Origin: Argentina anserina
Lineage: Eukaryota > Streptophyta > Magnoliopsida > Rosales > Rosaceae
Direction: 5' to 3'
Assembly: GCF_933775445.1 (NCBI RefSeq)
Contig: NC_065874.1
Location: forward strand, 28,404,501 to 28,468,500
Length of the DNA stretch: 64,000 nucleotides
In this document: one piece after another, positions 23,585 through 35,454 of the stretch
How positions within the stretch are numbered: position 1 is the stretch's first letter
Layout of the letters: each line of letters begins with the position of its first letter
The notes under the pieces: model-generated
The model's input: only the letters and a program-made list of their open reading frames with translations
What the model was told of the DNA's origin: nothing
Databases searched by the model: none
Translations under genes and position numbers: made by a program

Positions 23585-24377
23585 AAAAGTAAAAAAGAAA
23601 AGAAAAGGGAAGGAACTGATTTGGAAGTCCCTAAGTGCTCCGTGGAAATAAGATCTCTCTAGGGTTTATAGAAAAACTTTCGTCTTCGACTGTGTGTTCA
23701 TTAACGTTGTGGGACTCGGTTGGGTGGTGGCTCCTTTGGAGGCAACCAACATTGACGTTAGGTGATGTCCTCTGACGTCGGAATGCGGCGACGATTCAGT
23801 GGCAGGATTTTGGGTTGGCTAATCTTTGGAGGTCCATGGTGGTGGGCTTGGGCTCTTATTGGGCCTAAGTTTGGGTTAACTAGTGGGTTGTGTGGGTGGG
23901 CTTGAGTTTTTTTTTGGCTTATGTCTATTAATTTTGGTGTTTTTTTCTTTTGTCGTCCTTTGTCCTTGAGTGAGGGTTTAGGGTGTAGGTAAGCAAAGTT
24001 TGGTTGTGTCGTTGGATGAGCCATGTTTGTGGTGCATGTTACCTCTAGGGACTATCTAAAAATCGGTTTTTTATAGGTGTCAATGTAATGAGAATGATTG
24101 TCTTTATAAATGAGACGGAGGTTTTGATATGTAACGCAACTGAAATTGTTTTCTTCTTGAGATTGACGGTGAGTAGGTATCAACTACTTTTAGAATAGTT
24201 TTGATTGATTCAGGATTTGACTTTCTTAGTTCATGTCTATAGTTTTTGGCGATAATTCGGTGATTAGTAGTATTAGTAGGAATGAGCGAAGAGAACGTAG
24301 TCCCACCGGTGATTGTTCATGTAATTGTAAATCTTATTTCGGAGTGAGCTGTATTTTTTTTCTCAAAAAAAAAAAAA
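23585..24377 (+). mobile_element. poly(A)-tailed retroposed insert (LINE 3' end or similar)
   Basis: A 13-bp target duplication flanks the insert: AACGTGTTGCAAC at 23572-23584 and AACGCGTTGCAAC at 24376-24388, with one mismatch. The right end is a run of 13 A residues directly before the second copy. A poly(A) end with a long TSD shows target-primed reverse transcription. The 790-bp body has no reverse transcriptase domain. It is most likely the 3' part of a truncated LINE, but a retrocopied non-coding RNA is possible. Confidence 0.8.
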
Positions 24378-24388
24378 CGCGTTGCAAC

Positions 24389-25300
24389 CAACAATAAGCT
24401 AAATGTGCTGGGCCTATTGGGCCACGACCTATTACCTATCACATACTGGGCTTGAACTTCACAAAAGAAAAGATTGAATGCAGCGGACAACGCCGCCTCC
24501 CACCTACGCGGCTACGCCCACTGCTGAATTCTTCCAGTTGAGCCAAAGAGGGGGTGTTTCATCAAGCTTCTTGCGGTCGTCTTTTATCAGTTCTTCATAT
24601 TCATCATCTTGCCCTACTATAATCTCTCAGGCAATTGTAAGTAATTTTGAGTTATTGCTCAACGACTCTCTGTACATTTGGGGAAACCGTTTAGGGTTTA
24701 GCACTTTACAAATGCTTGGTTGCTTCAATGGGTAGTTAAATTTAGAGGTCTCGTGAGTGTCTTCATGTCTTGGTCATAGTTTATTCGGTTCTGGTTAGCA
24801 GGCAATTTTAGTACTTAGTTCAGTTAGTTGATTTGGAACTAGAAAGATTGTCAAACTTTTAGTACTTATTTGAAATTTTGAGATGGCCCAGAACAAGATT
24901 CTTATATGGATGGTCGAATTAGATTAACAGTAGAAAACTTTGCTTAGTTCTTGAAGCTGAATAATGTTTTGTTGTACTATGTGCAATGGGGGCCTTTCTA
25001 TATACTTTTTCCCCTTAAGGTTCAATGCTTAATGCTATTAGCTTTTGTTCTTAACACTATCTAATTATTTAGAAGACGAATTTACTTTATCACACCAGGA
25101 GTTTGCTTACAGAATTAAAAAATAAAGATGAAACATTTGTATAAATGTCCTTCTTCCCCTTTTTTATGAACAGTCCAAGAGATTCTTTGAAGTATAGGTT
25201 TTTTTTTTCCTAGGCACTTGTTTTGCATATATTTACTTCTTCCTCAAACTGACAATTTCCAATCACATGTTTTTGGGATCTATATCTTGAAGAAAACCCA
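24389..25300 (+). promoter_or_regulatory. probable 5' leader and leader intron of the Rpc25 gene
   Basis: The interval from 24,478 to 24,636 looks like exonic leader and ends in a good donor (CAATT|GTAAGT at 24,637). AT-rich intron-like sequence follows up to the coding start at 25,301. A short frame within the leader shows no known domain. The leader exon is an inference. Confidence 0.4.
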
Positions 25301-28300
25301 ATGTTCTACCTCAGCCGAATCGAGCACACTCTGCGTCTGCCTCCCTCTCTGCTTAGTTATCGTCTACGAGATGCAGTTAAGGGAGAGCTTGAAAAGATTT
25401 TCTTAGATAAGGTTCGCAGTGTTATATACTTGTATAGTCTCAAATTGGAGTTTGAGTTATGCCCTTTATATCACATTCATACTTCTTTCTTTAATAATCT
25501 GCTGTAGGTCATCTCGAATTTGGGACTCTGCATTTCTGTCTATGATATTGATATAGATGACATTAAGGATATGTTCATCTTACCAAACGATGGTCATCCA
25601 ACTCTAAAGGTATATATACATTTACTTATATTTTATTTTTTGCTCCATAAGAATGTACTGTTTGCAATTTTTTTATTCATATCACATACCATTTTTGTTG
25701 ATACGAGATCTATCCTTGTAGTTTTAAAAAGCATTTTGCTGTTATGAGTTCTCAATATTTTTGTTATTGTTTCTTCATTCTTAAACTTTAGACGTCCCTA
25801 ATTTGTTTAAATTCTAGATGTGTTGAGCACAGCCATGTGCTTTCTTAGTATCTTCTGAGAAAAAAAAAGATATACTATGTCTACCTTGTCCAACAATTCT
25901 TATTTTTGGAATAAACTAGTAAGATGTTTTAGTTATTGGCAGGTGAACTTCACCATGATTATGTTTCGTCCATTTGTGGGAGAGATAATTACAGCCAAAG
26001 TCATAGAATCTACTGCTGATGGTTTACGTTGTAAGTCATTTGTCCGATTGTTTTGACTGACTACTCGATTATTCTTTTGTGTCTCTTTGGTCCAAGCAAT
26101 TCACATCTGATTGTTAATAATTTCTAAATACAGTTTCTGATCTTGAAAATTCAAATGCTGCACTGAGGCATGTATAGTGAGAATTATGAGTACTGAAGAG
26201 TCACCAATATGAATTAATTTCTAATTGTTTTCAATATCCTGATTTTGATTTTGTTAATGGCAGTGTCACTGGGATTTTTCGATGATATTTATATACCTAT
26301 TCATCGTTTTCCTACACCATTCTTCAAGAAGGGTAACTCAAAAAAGTAGGTGCTGGTATTTCTATGTTGGTCTGATTAATATACCTATAGAGTTTGAAAA
26401 GATTTTTATGTTTGGTTCTTACCTTTGGTTAATTCTTTTAATAAATTTTATGTTTTTTTTTCTCATTTTATTTTTAACATGGTATTATAACTGCAGGAAT
26501 GTCGTGTTATGGTTTTGGAAGCCTCCTGATTCTGATGAAGAATATCCAATTGATTTGAAGGACCAGGTCATATTCATGTTTAAATCTATTCATATACATG
26601 CTTAGCTTTGCGGAGTGCAAGTGTATGCTGACATATAGTTACAAACTAACAGGTACGATTCCAGGTTGAAAGTGTGAACTATCCTAAAATTCCAATTGAG
26701 CAGCCAGAAAACTCAAAACCATTTGCCCCTATGGAGGTTAAAGTAAGTTCATCTTTTGAACCTTATCGTAAGACTGTTGCTGAATATCTAGCTGTACACT
26801 TCCTTGCTATTAGTTGTCTGCTATTCTTCGAGTGAACTTTGTAGATATGCCACTTCCTAAAATATTTTTCTTTGAAAACCGAGTGTCACCTGCAAGAATC
26901 ACACGTGCCAGTAGGAGGTTGAGTCACGAGTATGCCATTTAGGCTATAACCTCGTATTGGCTTTTTCCTGAGGTGGCTGCCATTGTTACATGCTCTATCT
27001 TATTTTCCAAAAAAAAAAAAAAAAAAAAACCCATTGCTGCAAAAATTCCCACTAATATGCCAATGGAAATAAAACTTGATCCATTTCTTGTATGGTAATA
27101 GTATTTGTTTTTTCTTTCAAGCCGATGAAGAAAAAAAATGAAATCTTAGTTCCAATTTTTCTTCTTCTCACCTGTTATTTGCTATAAATTGTTAGATTTT
27201 ATCAGTTTTTGTTTATCTGTATGTTAGATTTTACTGTTTTAAAGGTCCTGGGGCGAGATACTTTTGTGTTCAGTTATTTCTATTAACTATGTAGGCTTTA
27301 GCTGGTGGACTTTCATTTACTTATACACTATGCTTTTCTATTCTACTTCACGAAAATTATGGTATGTTGGCCATCACTGGATATGAATATATGATTCGGG
27401 TCTCGGTTATGAAAGAACTGGGTTTGGGTAATGACATTTGGTTGCCATAAATTATATTGGTCTGCCTCTAGAATTTCTGTGTGCTTGCCATGCATTTCCC
27501 CTCTGTATCATTAAACTTCAATAGTTTAACCATAGTAAGTTCCTTGACACACAAAGACAGTTCTAATTGCCTGTTAGGAAGTTTTCCTGGTGTAGTTAAT
27601 ATATTTTGGACGTAATGTATCATAGTTGGTTCAACTTGGTTGTTCATGTGTGTTAGTACATTGATTAGATCCGTAGCTTATGATTCATTCTTTTCTTATC
27701 TACATAATTAGTTTATGATTTCAAGAAAGGAATTTTGCAATTGATAGAACTCGAAAATGTTATTTTATATATCACTTTAAACCTTCTACTGTAGAAGAAT
27801 AATGGCAATTCAGGTAGTCAGATATTATTAGAAGAGGTCTACTATATGGTGATGTTGATATCTGATTGGCCGTAGTCAAATTGTACCTTTTCTATCTCTT
27901 CTGGTTTAACCAGGTACATCAATGTCTTGCATCACCTGTGTTATATATGTATATACTCTTGTGTTTAATAATATATATCTCAATATCAGATGTCACATGA
28001 AACGTCCATCTCATTTGATAATTTACTATTGATCCAAGTATTGTCACAGTTCTAGATACTAAATGTAGAACTGGAAACCTCATGTAGATTACAATATGAT
28101 TGACATATATCCATCTTTAGTTTGCCAATTGAATTGGGTTGTCATCAATGGTTTGAGCGTGAGGTTTTTTTTTTATCTTTGTGAAAGTCAAGCTGGTCAA
28201 ACTTTTGGGCAGTATTACATGATAGTTATTTTTCTGTTTATTTGAACGGACGCCTATGTTTACCTTGCAGGGGGCGATTGATTTTGATGGTTTAGGGCCT

Positions 28301-28333
28301 GTTCTTTGGTGGAAAGAGGTTGAAGAAGCTTAA
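25301..28333 (+). CDS. RPC25: RNA polymerase III subunit Rpc25 (RPC8), seven coding exons
   Basis: Exons 25301-25411, 25508-25609, 25943-26030, 26264-26345, 26497-26566, 26653-26742 and 28271-28333 all join at GT-AG sites and keep one frame, giving 201 residues. The start MFYLSRIEHTLRLPP is the family N-terminus. The Rpb7/Rpc25 RNP-like domain covers about 1-80 (VISNLGLCISVYDI). The OB-fold S1-like domain follows (FRPFVGEIITAKV, LSLGFFDDIYIP, VVLWFWKP), and the protein ends GLGPVLWWKEVEEA. Rpc25 pairs with Rpc17 in the Pol III stalk, which takes part in initiation on tRNA and 5S genes in the nucleus. The last intron is 1.5 kb and holds no obvious insertion. The length is normal for plant orthologues. 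Confidence 0.95.
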
Positions 28334-29302
28334 GCAAAGGCAAGCTAGTTCTTAATTACAGTTGTAATCTTTCTGAGACAAATTTGGCAGAACATGTAAA
28401 TTCCCAATTATAGATGGAACTTGAACCATTTAGTTTCTGATTCAAGAGGAGACTAATTTTTTATATTACAAGCTTATTCTATCATACTCGATTTTTGTAA
28501 AGTACCAGCCTGCATGTTTCCTTGTATACCAAATCGTGGAACTGCATAACCAATTTGTAGACCCGAGAGTTGGCCAAGTTTTTAAATATCGCATGACATT
28601 TCCTTTATAATTAAATGTGGCAAATGTTTTGTCTGATTTCATTAGCTTAGGGTCAGACTCACTTGTGACATCATTCCTTACTCCAAGCTTTTAGTTTGTT
28701 GAAATGATTTATAGTAAAGTGATACAACCATATTGACATACGAATGTGGTTGTATAATTGTATTGACATCATTCCTGGCTTGTGGACATTGTAAATACAC
28801 TAAAATGATTCCTATTTGTATCGACGACGGAGTGACCAAATTGAAGCACTTCTTTTTACAAGGACTCTTTTGTTTTTCATCATATTGCAGCAGGGACCTT
28901 AGGCACAACATTGGCAGGTCTATTTCGTCTTAGTGATCATCATAATCTTGTACAACTTATATGACGTTGTAAACTTGTGATCAAAACCATTTTCCCGATT
29001 AAAAAAAAAACCTTTTTATTGGGCGAGGGCGATTCGCGAGAGACAGAAAAGTCAATACGCGTCACGTTCTAAGTGGACAGACATACTTTTACCCTTCTTC
29101 GAGTTGTCACGCACGACATGCCTTGATGATGAGATTTTAGAGAGCCGACGAGTGGAGGTGGGTGAAGTGCCTTCTTCTTCTTCTTCTTCTTCTTCTTCTT
29201 CAAGACTGAAACCCAGCTCTGATCGAGATCCACCTCATTTTTCGCTCAGACAAAAACACATTGACCTCATTCTCCTCTCGCCCTGAATTTTCTGCATCGA
29301 CG
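28334..29302 (+). promoter_or_regulatory. Rpc25 3' flank and ADF promoter/5' UTR
   Basis: The left part is the 3' UTR and flank of Rpc25. The right part, from about 29,030, is a GC-richer leader that includes a (CTT)n microsatellite at about 29,171-29,202 and leads directly to the ADF start codon. No core motif is certain. Confidence 0.45.
29171..29202 (+). repeat. (CTT)n microsatellite in the ADF leader
   Basis: About ten uninterrupted CTT/TTC triplets roughly 100 bp before the ADF start codon. It is likely transcribed as part of the 5' UTR, where CT-rich tracts are common in plants. Confidence 0.8.
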
Positions 29303-30958
29303 ATGGTCAGTAACCATCTTCTCTCCCTACAGCATTTGCTTTCACTATAATTTGCTGTTCGAGTGTTTTGGATTTTGGTCTGTGATGTCTGGTTTTATGA
29401 TCCCTCCTCTCTTATCTTAATATGGGTTTGTTCTGATTTCCTTATCATTTTAATTTCTAGTTGATATTCAATTATTCATGATATATATTATTTTGGTTTT
29501 AAAAAAAAAGATGCATGATCATTCTAATTTGTACGCTAATATTGATTTTTATGAAGATGGTTGCATATGTTGGCTCGATTTCGATACCTCGAGTCTGTCA
29601 TTGGAAACTGATGTTGTCATTTTGGTTGTGTAAAGTCTGTGCTTAGTTGCCTTGCACTGCACCAATCTTTCGGAAAAATGTGTCGTTTGCATTTGGATTG
29701 CAATGAAATCTGATCATAATTATAACTGCAAAAACCAGCAATTTATGTTCTTTACTTCCATTGGGAGTCAGAGTTTAAGTAATCACTAGTGGAATTCAAA
29801 CAACTAGCTGACCAGAGCTATACTGTTGGCTGTTAATCCAGCTTTACTGTTTGCTCTCTGCTGATTCTTCTTTGATGCTTAAAATGTCAAATGTAGTTGA
29901 TTATTCTTGCAAGGAAAGCATAATTTGTTTGGGTATTGATACAGGGACGGCTCAATTTGTGTATGCATCTCAATCGCCAGGACCTTTACAACTTGGATTT
30001 TATGTCAAAACTAAAATAATCCATCTCAAGTGGCCTCTTTTTGTCATTTTATTGCACTGAATTGGCTTTGCAGTCTGTTGCTTCGGATTTTGGCTTTTGA
30101 TTACTACAGATATAACCACATTTATACAAAATTTTAAGCAAGGGACACTGCATGATCACCCTACTGATAAAGGGCGGCAATTGTGCCTAGAAACTGCTTG
30201 AATATGGATTAGCAAGAAAAGTTGGATTGAGGAACATAAGTAAAGGAGAACCTAAAAACCTTGAGGCTAATTTTGAATATAATGAACTAGAGCCAGTTGG
30301 ATGTTATTAGTTGTTTTCGTGTGAAAGATTTTTTAGTTGCATTGGGCATGTCTTGGTACTGAAAAATGAATGTATTGATTTAGCAAATAAGGTGGGTGCC
30401 ATAATTGCATAGTGATATATTCCTAATATCTATTTCTGTTCCATATTATGATCAGGCCAATGCAGCCTCAGGATTTTCTGTGGATGATGATTGCAAACTA
30501 AAGTTTTTGGACTTGAAGGCCAAAAGAACTTACCGTTTCATTGTATTCAAGATTGACGAGAAACTGAAACAGGTAGTAGTGGAGAAATTAGGTGAGCCAG
30601 CTCAAAGCTATGAAGAGTTCACCGCAAGCCTTCCTGCTGATGAATGTAGATATGCTGTCTATGATTTTGACTTTGTGACTGCTGAAAACTGTCAGAAAAG
30701 CAGGATATTCTTCATTGCTTGGTAATATTTTAAGCTTAGACCCTCTGATTTTCTAAGTGTCCATTCTTCGTTTCAATTTTTGCTTATGTTGTTAATTATA
30801 TACATAGGTCCCCTGATACATCAAAGGTGAGAAACAAGATGATTTATGCGAGCTCCAAGGACAGGTTCAAAAGAGAATTGGATGGTATCCAAGTAGAGCT
30901 GCAGGCCACTGACCCAACTGAGATGGATCTTGATGTTATCAGAAGCCGTGCTAACTAA
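29303..30958 (+). CDS. ADF: actin-depolymerising factor (ADF/cofilin), three exons
   Basis: Exons 29303-29305, 30456-30721 and 30808-30958 give 139 residues, the standard plant ADF length. Exon 1 holds only the ATG, followed by a 1.15-kb intron. This split right after the start codon is the known signature of plant ADF genes. The protein begins [15 protein letters not shown] with Ser6, the position known to be phosphorylated in plant ADFs. It carries the ADF-homology fold, including [24 protein letters not shown], and [20 protein letters not shown] with KDRFKREL across the actin-binding helix. ADF severs and depolymerises actin filaments in the cytosol. The long first intron of such genes often carries expression-enhancing elements, but I cannot identify one here. 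Confidence 0.96.
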
Positions 30959-31926
30959 GAAGTGGCCTTTGCAATGTCCATTTTGCTCAAGTTCTTTTTC
31001 AATTTATGCCAATGTTCATAGTTTGTGGGGCTGTGGACCTAATTGAGTTGTAAAACTTGGCTTGTTGTTAAGGTTTATCTTGATGTAGAACAATGGAGAA
31101 CAAAATTCAGTTGTCTCAATTTACTTAGGAATATAAACACTCAGGCCATGAGTGAAGTCCTTGCGTCTCCCACATTTTTATATTTTGAGACCAAGTTGTA
31201 TCTTCTCCTGATGGTTGAAATCTGGGTTTGTGTTTGACCTGTTTGCTACTTCAGAAAGGTGTGGTTACTATATTAAGCAAAAATTGATGGGCTGTATCCG
31301 GAAATGATTATGATCTATACTTCTGGTATATATGTTGATCGTTAATATGTCACTACAACAGCTATCCCTGATCTAAGTTATTGTATTCATAAATTCAGCA
31401 TGTCCTTTACAGTTACCGGCAACCCAATTTGCAATACAACATGGCATCTGTGAGATCAAAGGTCATATATGATATATCCGAAGACTTTGCAAGTCTGACA
31501 GCAGCCAAATCAGATAGATTCATAGATCAACTTTCATTCCATGTAGTGCCTATCATCTGGGGTAACCAGAATTTGAGGGGAAGAAAAATAAATCTGCTTG
31601 CTAGTTACATCAGAAGTGCGAGTTTCGCACAAGGAATTACTTTCCTGCTGTCAATTTTAGGCATGTCTGAGCTCTGCTGCTCATCACCATTATGGTACAT
31701 TACAGTCAAGACTCCTACACCTCCAAACTCACCATGCAGGTTGAAATATTTACATAAAGAATTGCTGACGCCTAGACAACGTCCAATGTATACCTAAACT
31801 ACAAAATGTGAATGTCGAACCATCCCTGCTCCGGTAAGTATCAGAGAAGCTGTCAACTAAATCCACTAAACCCATGTCTGGTTACGGTGCTGGCATGGTG
31901 GACTGTAATTAACTAGTAAGGCTAGT
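30959..31926. other. 3' flanks of convergent ADF and PPR genes
   Basis: ADF (+) and the PPR gene (-) are tail to tail across this interval. Short frames, including one at 31,429-31,797, show no domain or splice support. Confidence 0.45.
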
Positions 31927-34626
31927 TCATCGACTTAGTGTGTTTAATGTAACTTGATTTGGCTTCAACCCTCTTCTGATCATGTCATCACGCAACTCAA
32001 AAGCTTTGGTTAGTTCTCCAGTGACACAGCAACCATATATCAAAAAGTTATATGCTAGGGTATCAGGCTTCAGACCCCTATCCAGCATAACATCCCACAA
32101 CCTAATAGCTTCTAACAGATTTCCCATCCTGCAATACTCAAAGATGAATGTTGAATAGGTGATGCAATCAGGGTAGATACCATGGTTTGTCATCTCAACC
32201 AGGAGCTCTGAAGCTTCATGAAAGTCGCCCATTTTGCAGAAACCCCGAATGAGTGTATTGTATGTAACAGTATTTTCCAAGCACCCCGCAGCCATGGAGT
32301 CGTGCAGCTGCACTGCTTTCTCCATGCTACCTTCTTTGCAGAAGTGATCTAAGAAACAACCATATGTGACATGATTCGGAAGGGCATCACCTATGAGCAT
32401 ATCCTTGCAAAGAAGCTCGGCCTTATCAATACAGCCTGCCTTACATAGTCCATAGATCAACGCTGTGTATGTTACAACATTAGGAGAGCATCCTTCACTG
32501 ACCATTATATCCCAAAGTCCAAAAGCCTTATCAAGTTTTCCTGTTTTACCATATGCATCAATCATACTTGTATAGACCACATTATCAGGGCTCAGTCCTT
32601 GACTATGCATCTCACTTAAGAGACCAAGTACTCTTTGGGTATCCTGCTGTTTCAGAGCTCCACAGATTAGTATGGCATAACACACTAGATCCATGTCTAC
32701 TCCTCTTTCATTCATGTCACGGCAGGCACATAATGCATCATATAATCTTCCTTCCTTGCAGTAGCCATACAGTAGTGCACTGTAGCACATCTCATTTAAC
32801 TTATGATTCTTCTTGTGAAGGTCATCTACAAATTTTTTGGCTTCAGACGCTCCACTCGTGGAACACAGACCACTTATTAAAGGTCTATATGTATATGTGT
32901 CTGGTAGAAGACCCCTTTTGAGCATTTCGTCAAGCAATTCAAATGCTCTATTAATGTTACCTTCCCGACAGTATCCATCAATCAAAAGATTGTATGTCAC
33001 CTCGTTTGGCGCAATGCCCTTTTCCACCATTTCTTCAAATAATTTACTTGCTTCAGCCATCATGTTTGCGCGACAAAAACCTGAAATAATTGCAGAGAAG
33101 GTATAAGTGTTAGGCGAAATGCCTCTTCCAATCATTTCATGATACAGTGTTTCTGCCTTCTGTAGTTCTCCACCTTTGCAGTATCCACTTATAAGTGACG
33201 TATAAGTTACAACAGTTGGTTCCACACTTCTGCTCATCATCTCACTGAAGAGAGATTCCGCAGCACTCAACTTTCCAAACTTGCACTCCCCACTTATCAA
33301 AGAATTGTAGGGATACACAGTTAATCTAATCCCAGCATTGATCATTTTATTGAAATAACAACGTGCAGTGCCCAATTGTCCCCTTCGACAGAATGAATCA
33401 ATCAAAATAGAATACGTTACATCATTCGGAAACAAACCTTTCTTCCCCATGTTGTCAAAGAGTGATTCTGCATCATCCAGCTTCCCGTCTTTACACAAAG
33501 AATTGATCAATGCATTGTAAGCAAACAAATTAGGCACCACCCCAACTTCTCCCATTCTGTTCACTAAATCAAAAGCATCTCCAATCTTCCCCTTCCTCCT
33601 CAAACCCTCCATGAGCCCCGATAGAGCCGCTTCACTAGGAACAAACCCCAGTTGAATCATCTCCTTCATCAGCTCCACACCAACCTCAAATTCTTGCACC
33701 CTACACAACCCAAGCACCAATGTACAATAAGTAACCGTATCCGCCTTCAATCCCTTCCGACTCAACATATTCTTGATTTCCATAGCCTCCCAAACCCTCT
33801 GGCACTTGCACATCCCATGAACCAACACATTATATGTAACAACACTCAGCTCACACCCATTTGACTCTGCGTACCGAATCACTTCCTTAGCCTCATGCAA
33901 ATCCTTCAATTCACACAAACTCCTAACCACCACAGTATACATATAACCATCCGGCCGAATACCTTCATTGACAAACTCATCAAACAGCTGCAGAACCACA
34001 TTGAATTGCCTAACTCTCACCAACCCATTCAAAACAGCATTCAAGGTTCTAACTTCAGGCACAAACCTACACTCCCTCATCAACCTCACAACCACAACAC
34101 CATCCAAAACCCTCTTACTCTGCACATAGTTTTGCACCAACAAATCAAAACCCAAACTCGAACCCCATTCAAATTTCCTATACGAATCCAAAAGCGACAG
34201 AAAAGCCTCATCTGGGTTCAACCCACGAAGCAATAGCGTCTGTAAGACCGAGGTCGCCGGCCAGAACAGGCCAGACTGAACCAAAGCGTGAATCAGAATG
34301 CAAAACGACGCCGTCGAGTGGTTGAAGAACTTATGCAAGCCCAGAAAGTTAAAGAAGCGCAAGGCTAACCTGGGATTGGTCGCGTTCTGGATCAGAACCT
34401 TCTCGACTTGGTGGGGTTTTAGCGAGGTTGAAATGAAGGGGTCGCTGAGGGCGACGCTCCAGCTCTGATTGCCTCGAACGACGTCGGAGAGGTTGGAAAT
34501 GAAGCTGTGGTCGTCGGAGTTTTCGTCATTGTCTTTGGGAGTTGGATTGGAAGAGATGCTGAGATTTCTGGGTTTGGAGTGAAGGAGAGGGTTTGAGAAC
34601 GGACGACGAGGACGAGTGAGCTTCAT
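31927..34626 (-). CDS. P-class pentatricopeptide repeat protein, At5g59900-like
   Basis: A single intronless frame of 899 residues. A basic, serine-rich leader (MKLTRPRRPFSNPLLHSKPR) suggests organelle, probably mitochondrial, import. After a non-repeat segment with ALRFFNFLGLHKF and STASFCILIHALVQSGLFWP, about 20 35-residue PPR motifs run almost without gaps to the C-terminus. Each starts VTYNxLIxGxCK-like and ends near GxxPD. There is no E or DYW extension, so it is a pure P-class protein, the type that binds organellar RNA to affect stability, splicing or translation. The protein matches Arabidopsis At5g59900 across its length, including the unusual N-terminal block. No frameshift or stop is present. 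The RNA target cannot be derived by eye. Confidence 0.94.
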   Translation of the reverse strand: MKLTRPRRPFSNPLLHSKPRNLSISSNPTPKDNDENSDDHSFISNLSDVVRGNQSWSVALSDPFISTSLKPHQVEKVLIQNATNPRLALRFFNFLGLHKFFNHSTASFCILIHALVQSGLFWPATSVLQTLLLRGLNPDEAFLSLLDSYRKFEWGSSLGFDLLVQNYVQSKRVLDGVVVVRLMRECRFVPEVRTLNAVLNGLVRVRQFNVVLQLFDEFVNEGIRPDGYMYTVVVRSLCELKDLHEAKEVIRYAESNGCELSVVTYNVLVHGMCKCQRVWEAMEIKNMLSRKGLKADTVTYCTLVLGLCRVQEFEVGVELMKEMIQLGFVPSEAALSGLMEGLRRKGKIGDAFDLVNRMGEVGVVPNLFAYNALINSLCKDGKLDDAESLFDNMGKKGLFPNDVTYSILIDSFCRRGQLGTARCYFNKMINAGIRLTVYPYNSLISGECKFGKLSAAESLFSEMMSRSVEPTVVTYTSLISGYCKGGELQKAETLYHEMIGRGISPNTYTFSAIISGFCRANMMAEASKLFEEMVEKGIAPNEVTYNLLIDGYCREGNINRAFELLDEMLKRGLLPDTYTYRPLISGLCSTSGASEAKKFVDDLHKKNHKLNEMCYSALLYGYCKEGRLYDALCACRDMNERGVDMDLVCYAILICGALKQQDTQRVLGLLSEMHSQGLSPDNVVYTSMIDAYGKTGKLDKAFGLWDIMVSEGCSPNVVTYTALIYGLCKAGCIDKAELLCKDMLIGDALPNHVTYGCFLDHFCKEGSMEKAVQLHDSMAAGCLENTVTYNTLIRGFCKMGDFHEASELLVEMTNHGIYPDCITYSTFIFEYCRMGNLLEAIRLWDVMLDRGLKPDTLAYNFLIYGCCVTGELTKAFELRDDMIRRGLKPNQVTLNTLSR

Positions 34627-34790
34627 TATTTGATGGGTTTAGGATCGACTCATCTGGGGTTGAAGAGGTAATCGTCGCCGGAGTAGATTTGAAGTGCTGA
34701 GAGTTTTGAGTTCATTGGATTGTGTAAACTATATCGTCAAATTCATTTTCTTCAGATTGGAAGTGTTTTCCGATTTTTTTTTTTTTTAAA
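34627..34790 (-). promoter_or_regulatory. PPR gene 5' flank, duplicated at 38.4 kb
   Basis: The about 150 bp directly upstream of the PPR start codon (34,635-34,785) occur again in the same orientation at 38,408-38,549, with scattered differences. The copy has no PPR coding sequence next to it. Shared stretches include GCTGAGAGTTTTGA and AAATTCATTTTCTTCA. Confidence 0.75.
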
Positions 34791-35454
34791 GATATCGGCT
34801 CTTTAAGGGGAATTCTATGATACAGCGCTGCATATCATACATACTTCTAATCCACCATTCATACACCTCACGGACTCCACGTGTATTTTAAGACACCCTC
34901 TATCTACCGTCTGATTCAGTATGTTAGGTATGCACCATAGACGAATCCGGCTCTTTGATCTCAATTTTTAGAAAACATAGAACACGTGAGAATTGAGTGT
35001 CACGTCAATTGATTTAAGTTTGAGTAAGCGGAGATTGTTTTGAATTTCAAGAGAATTGGGAATGTGATTAACTACAATGTTGAACATCTTGAATTAATAG
35101 AGAGACAAAAAAACAATTCATAAAGTTGTGAATGTTCATATTTTAGAGTAAGAGTGAAAGTGTGTAGCAATGATGATCCAACGATTAGATTAGAATGTCT
35201 AAGCCTCTAACTAAAACCACAGCTAACCAAATAGATAGAAATCAAATGGAGAGGGGTGGTTCTAAGACATACAATCTTTACTTTTCGAAAAGACTTTGGT
35301 CAATATTTTCATTTCTACATACCAACTGCATTTTTTATTTTTGTATATGCACAATGTCACTAGTGCTTCTCACAAACATTACACCTTAAAATGTTGTATG
35401 AATTGATTAGAACTTGATATTCATAATAAAAACAAGTGTCAACCAAACCACCTC
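34791..35454. other. intergenic DNA upstream of the PPR gene
   Basis: The section at 34,800-34,950 has the look of a dispersed repeat (mirrored TCGGCTCTTT motifs at both sides), but no terminal repeat or TSD could be fixed. The rest is AT-rich and unassigned. Confidence 0.35.

Noticed and set aside
23758..24024. Minus-strand Pro/His-rich frame in the retroposed insert
   Set aside because: No known domain, and it lies in low-complexity GT-rich DNA inside an insertion.
31429..31797. 122-residue frame between ADF and PPR
   Set aside because: No domain or conserved stretch; it lies in the shared 3' flank of two convergent genes.
33652..34236. His/Pro-rich frames opposite the PPR gene
   Set aside because: They mirror the PPR codons on the other strand and show no independent domain or splice support.
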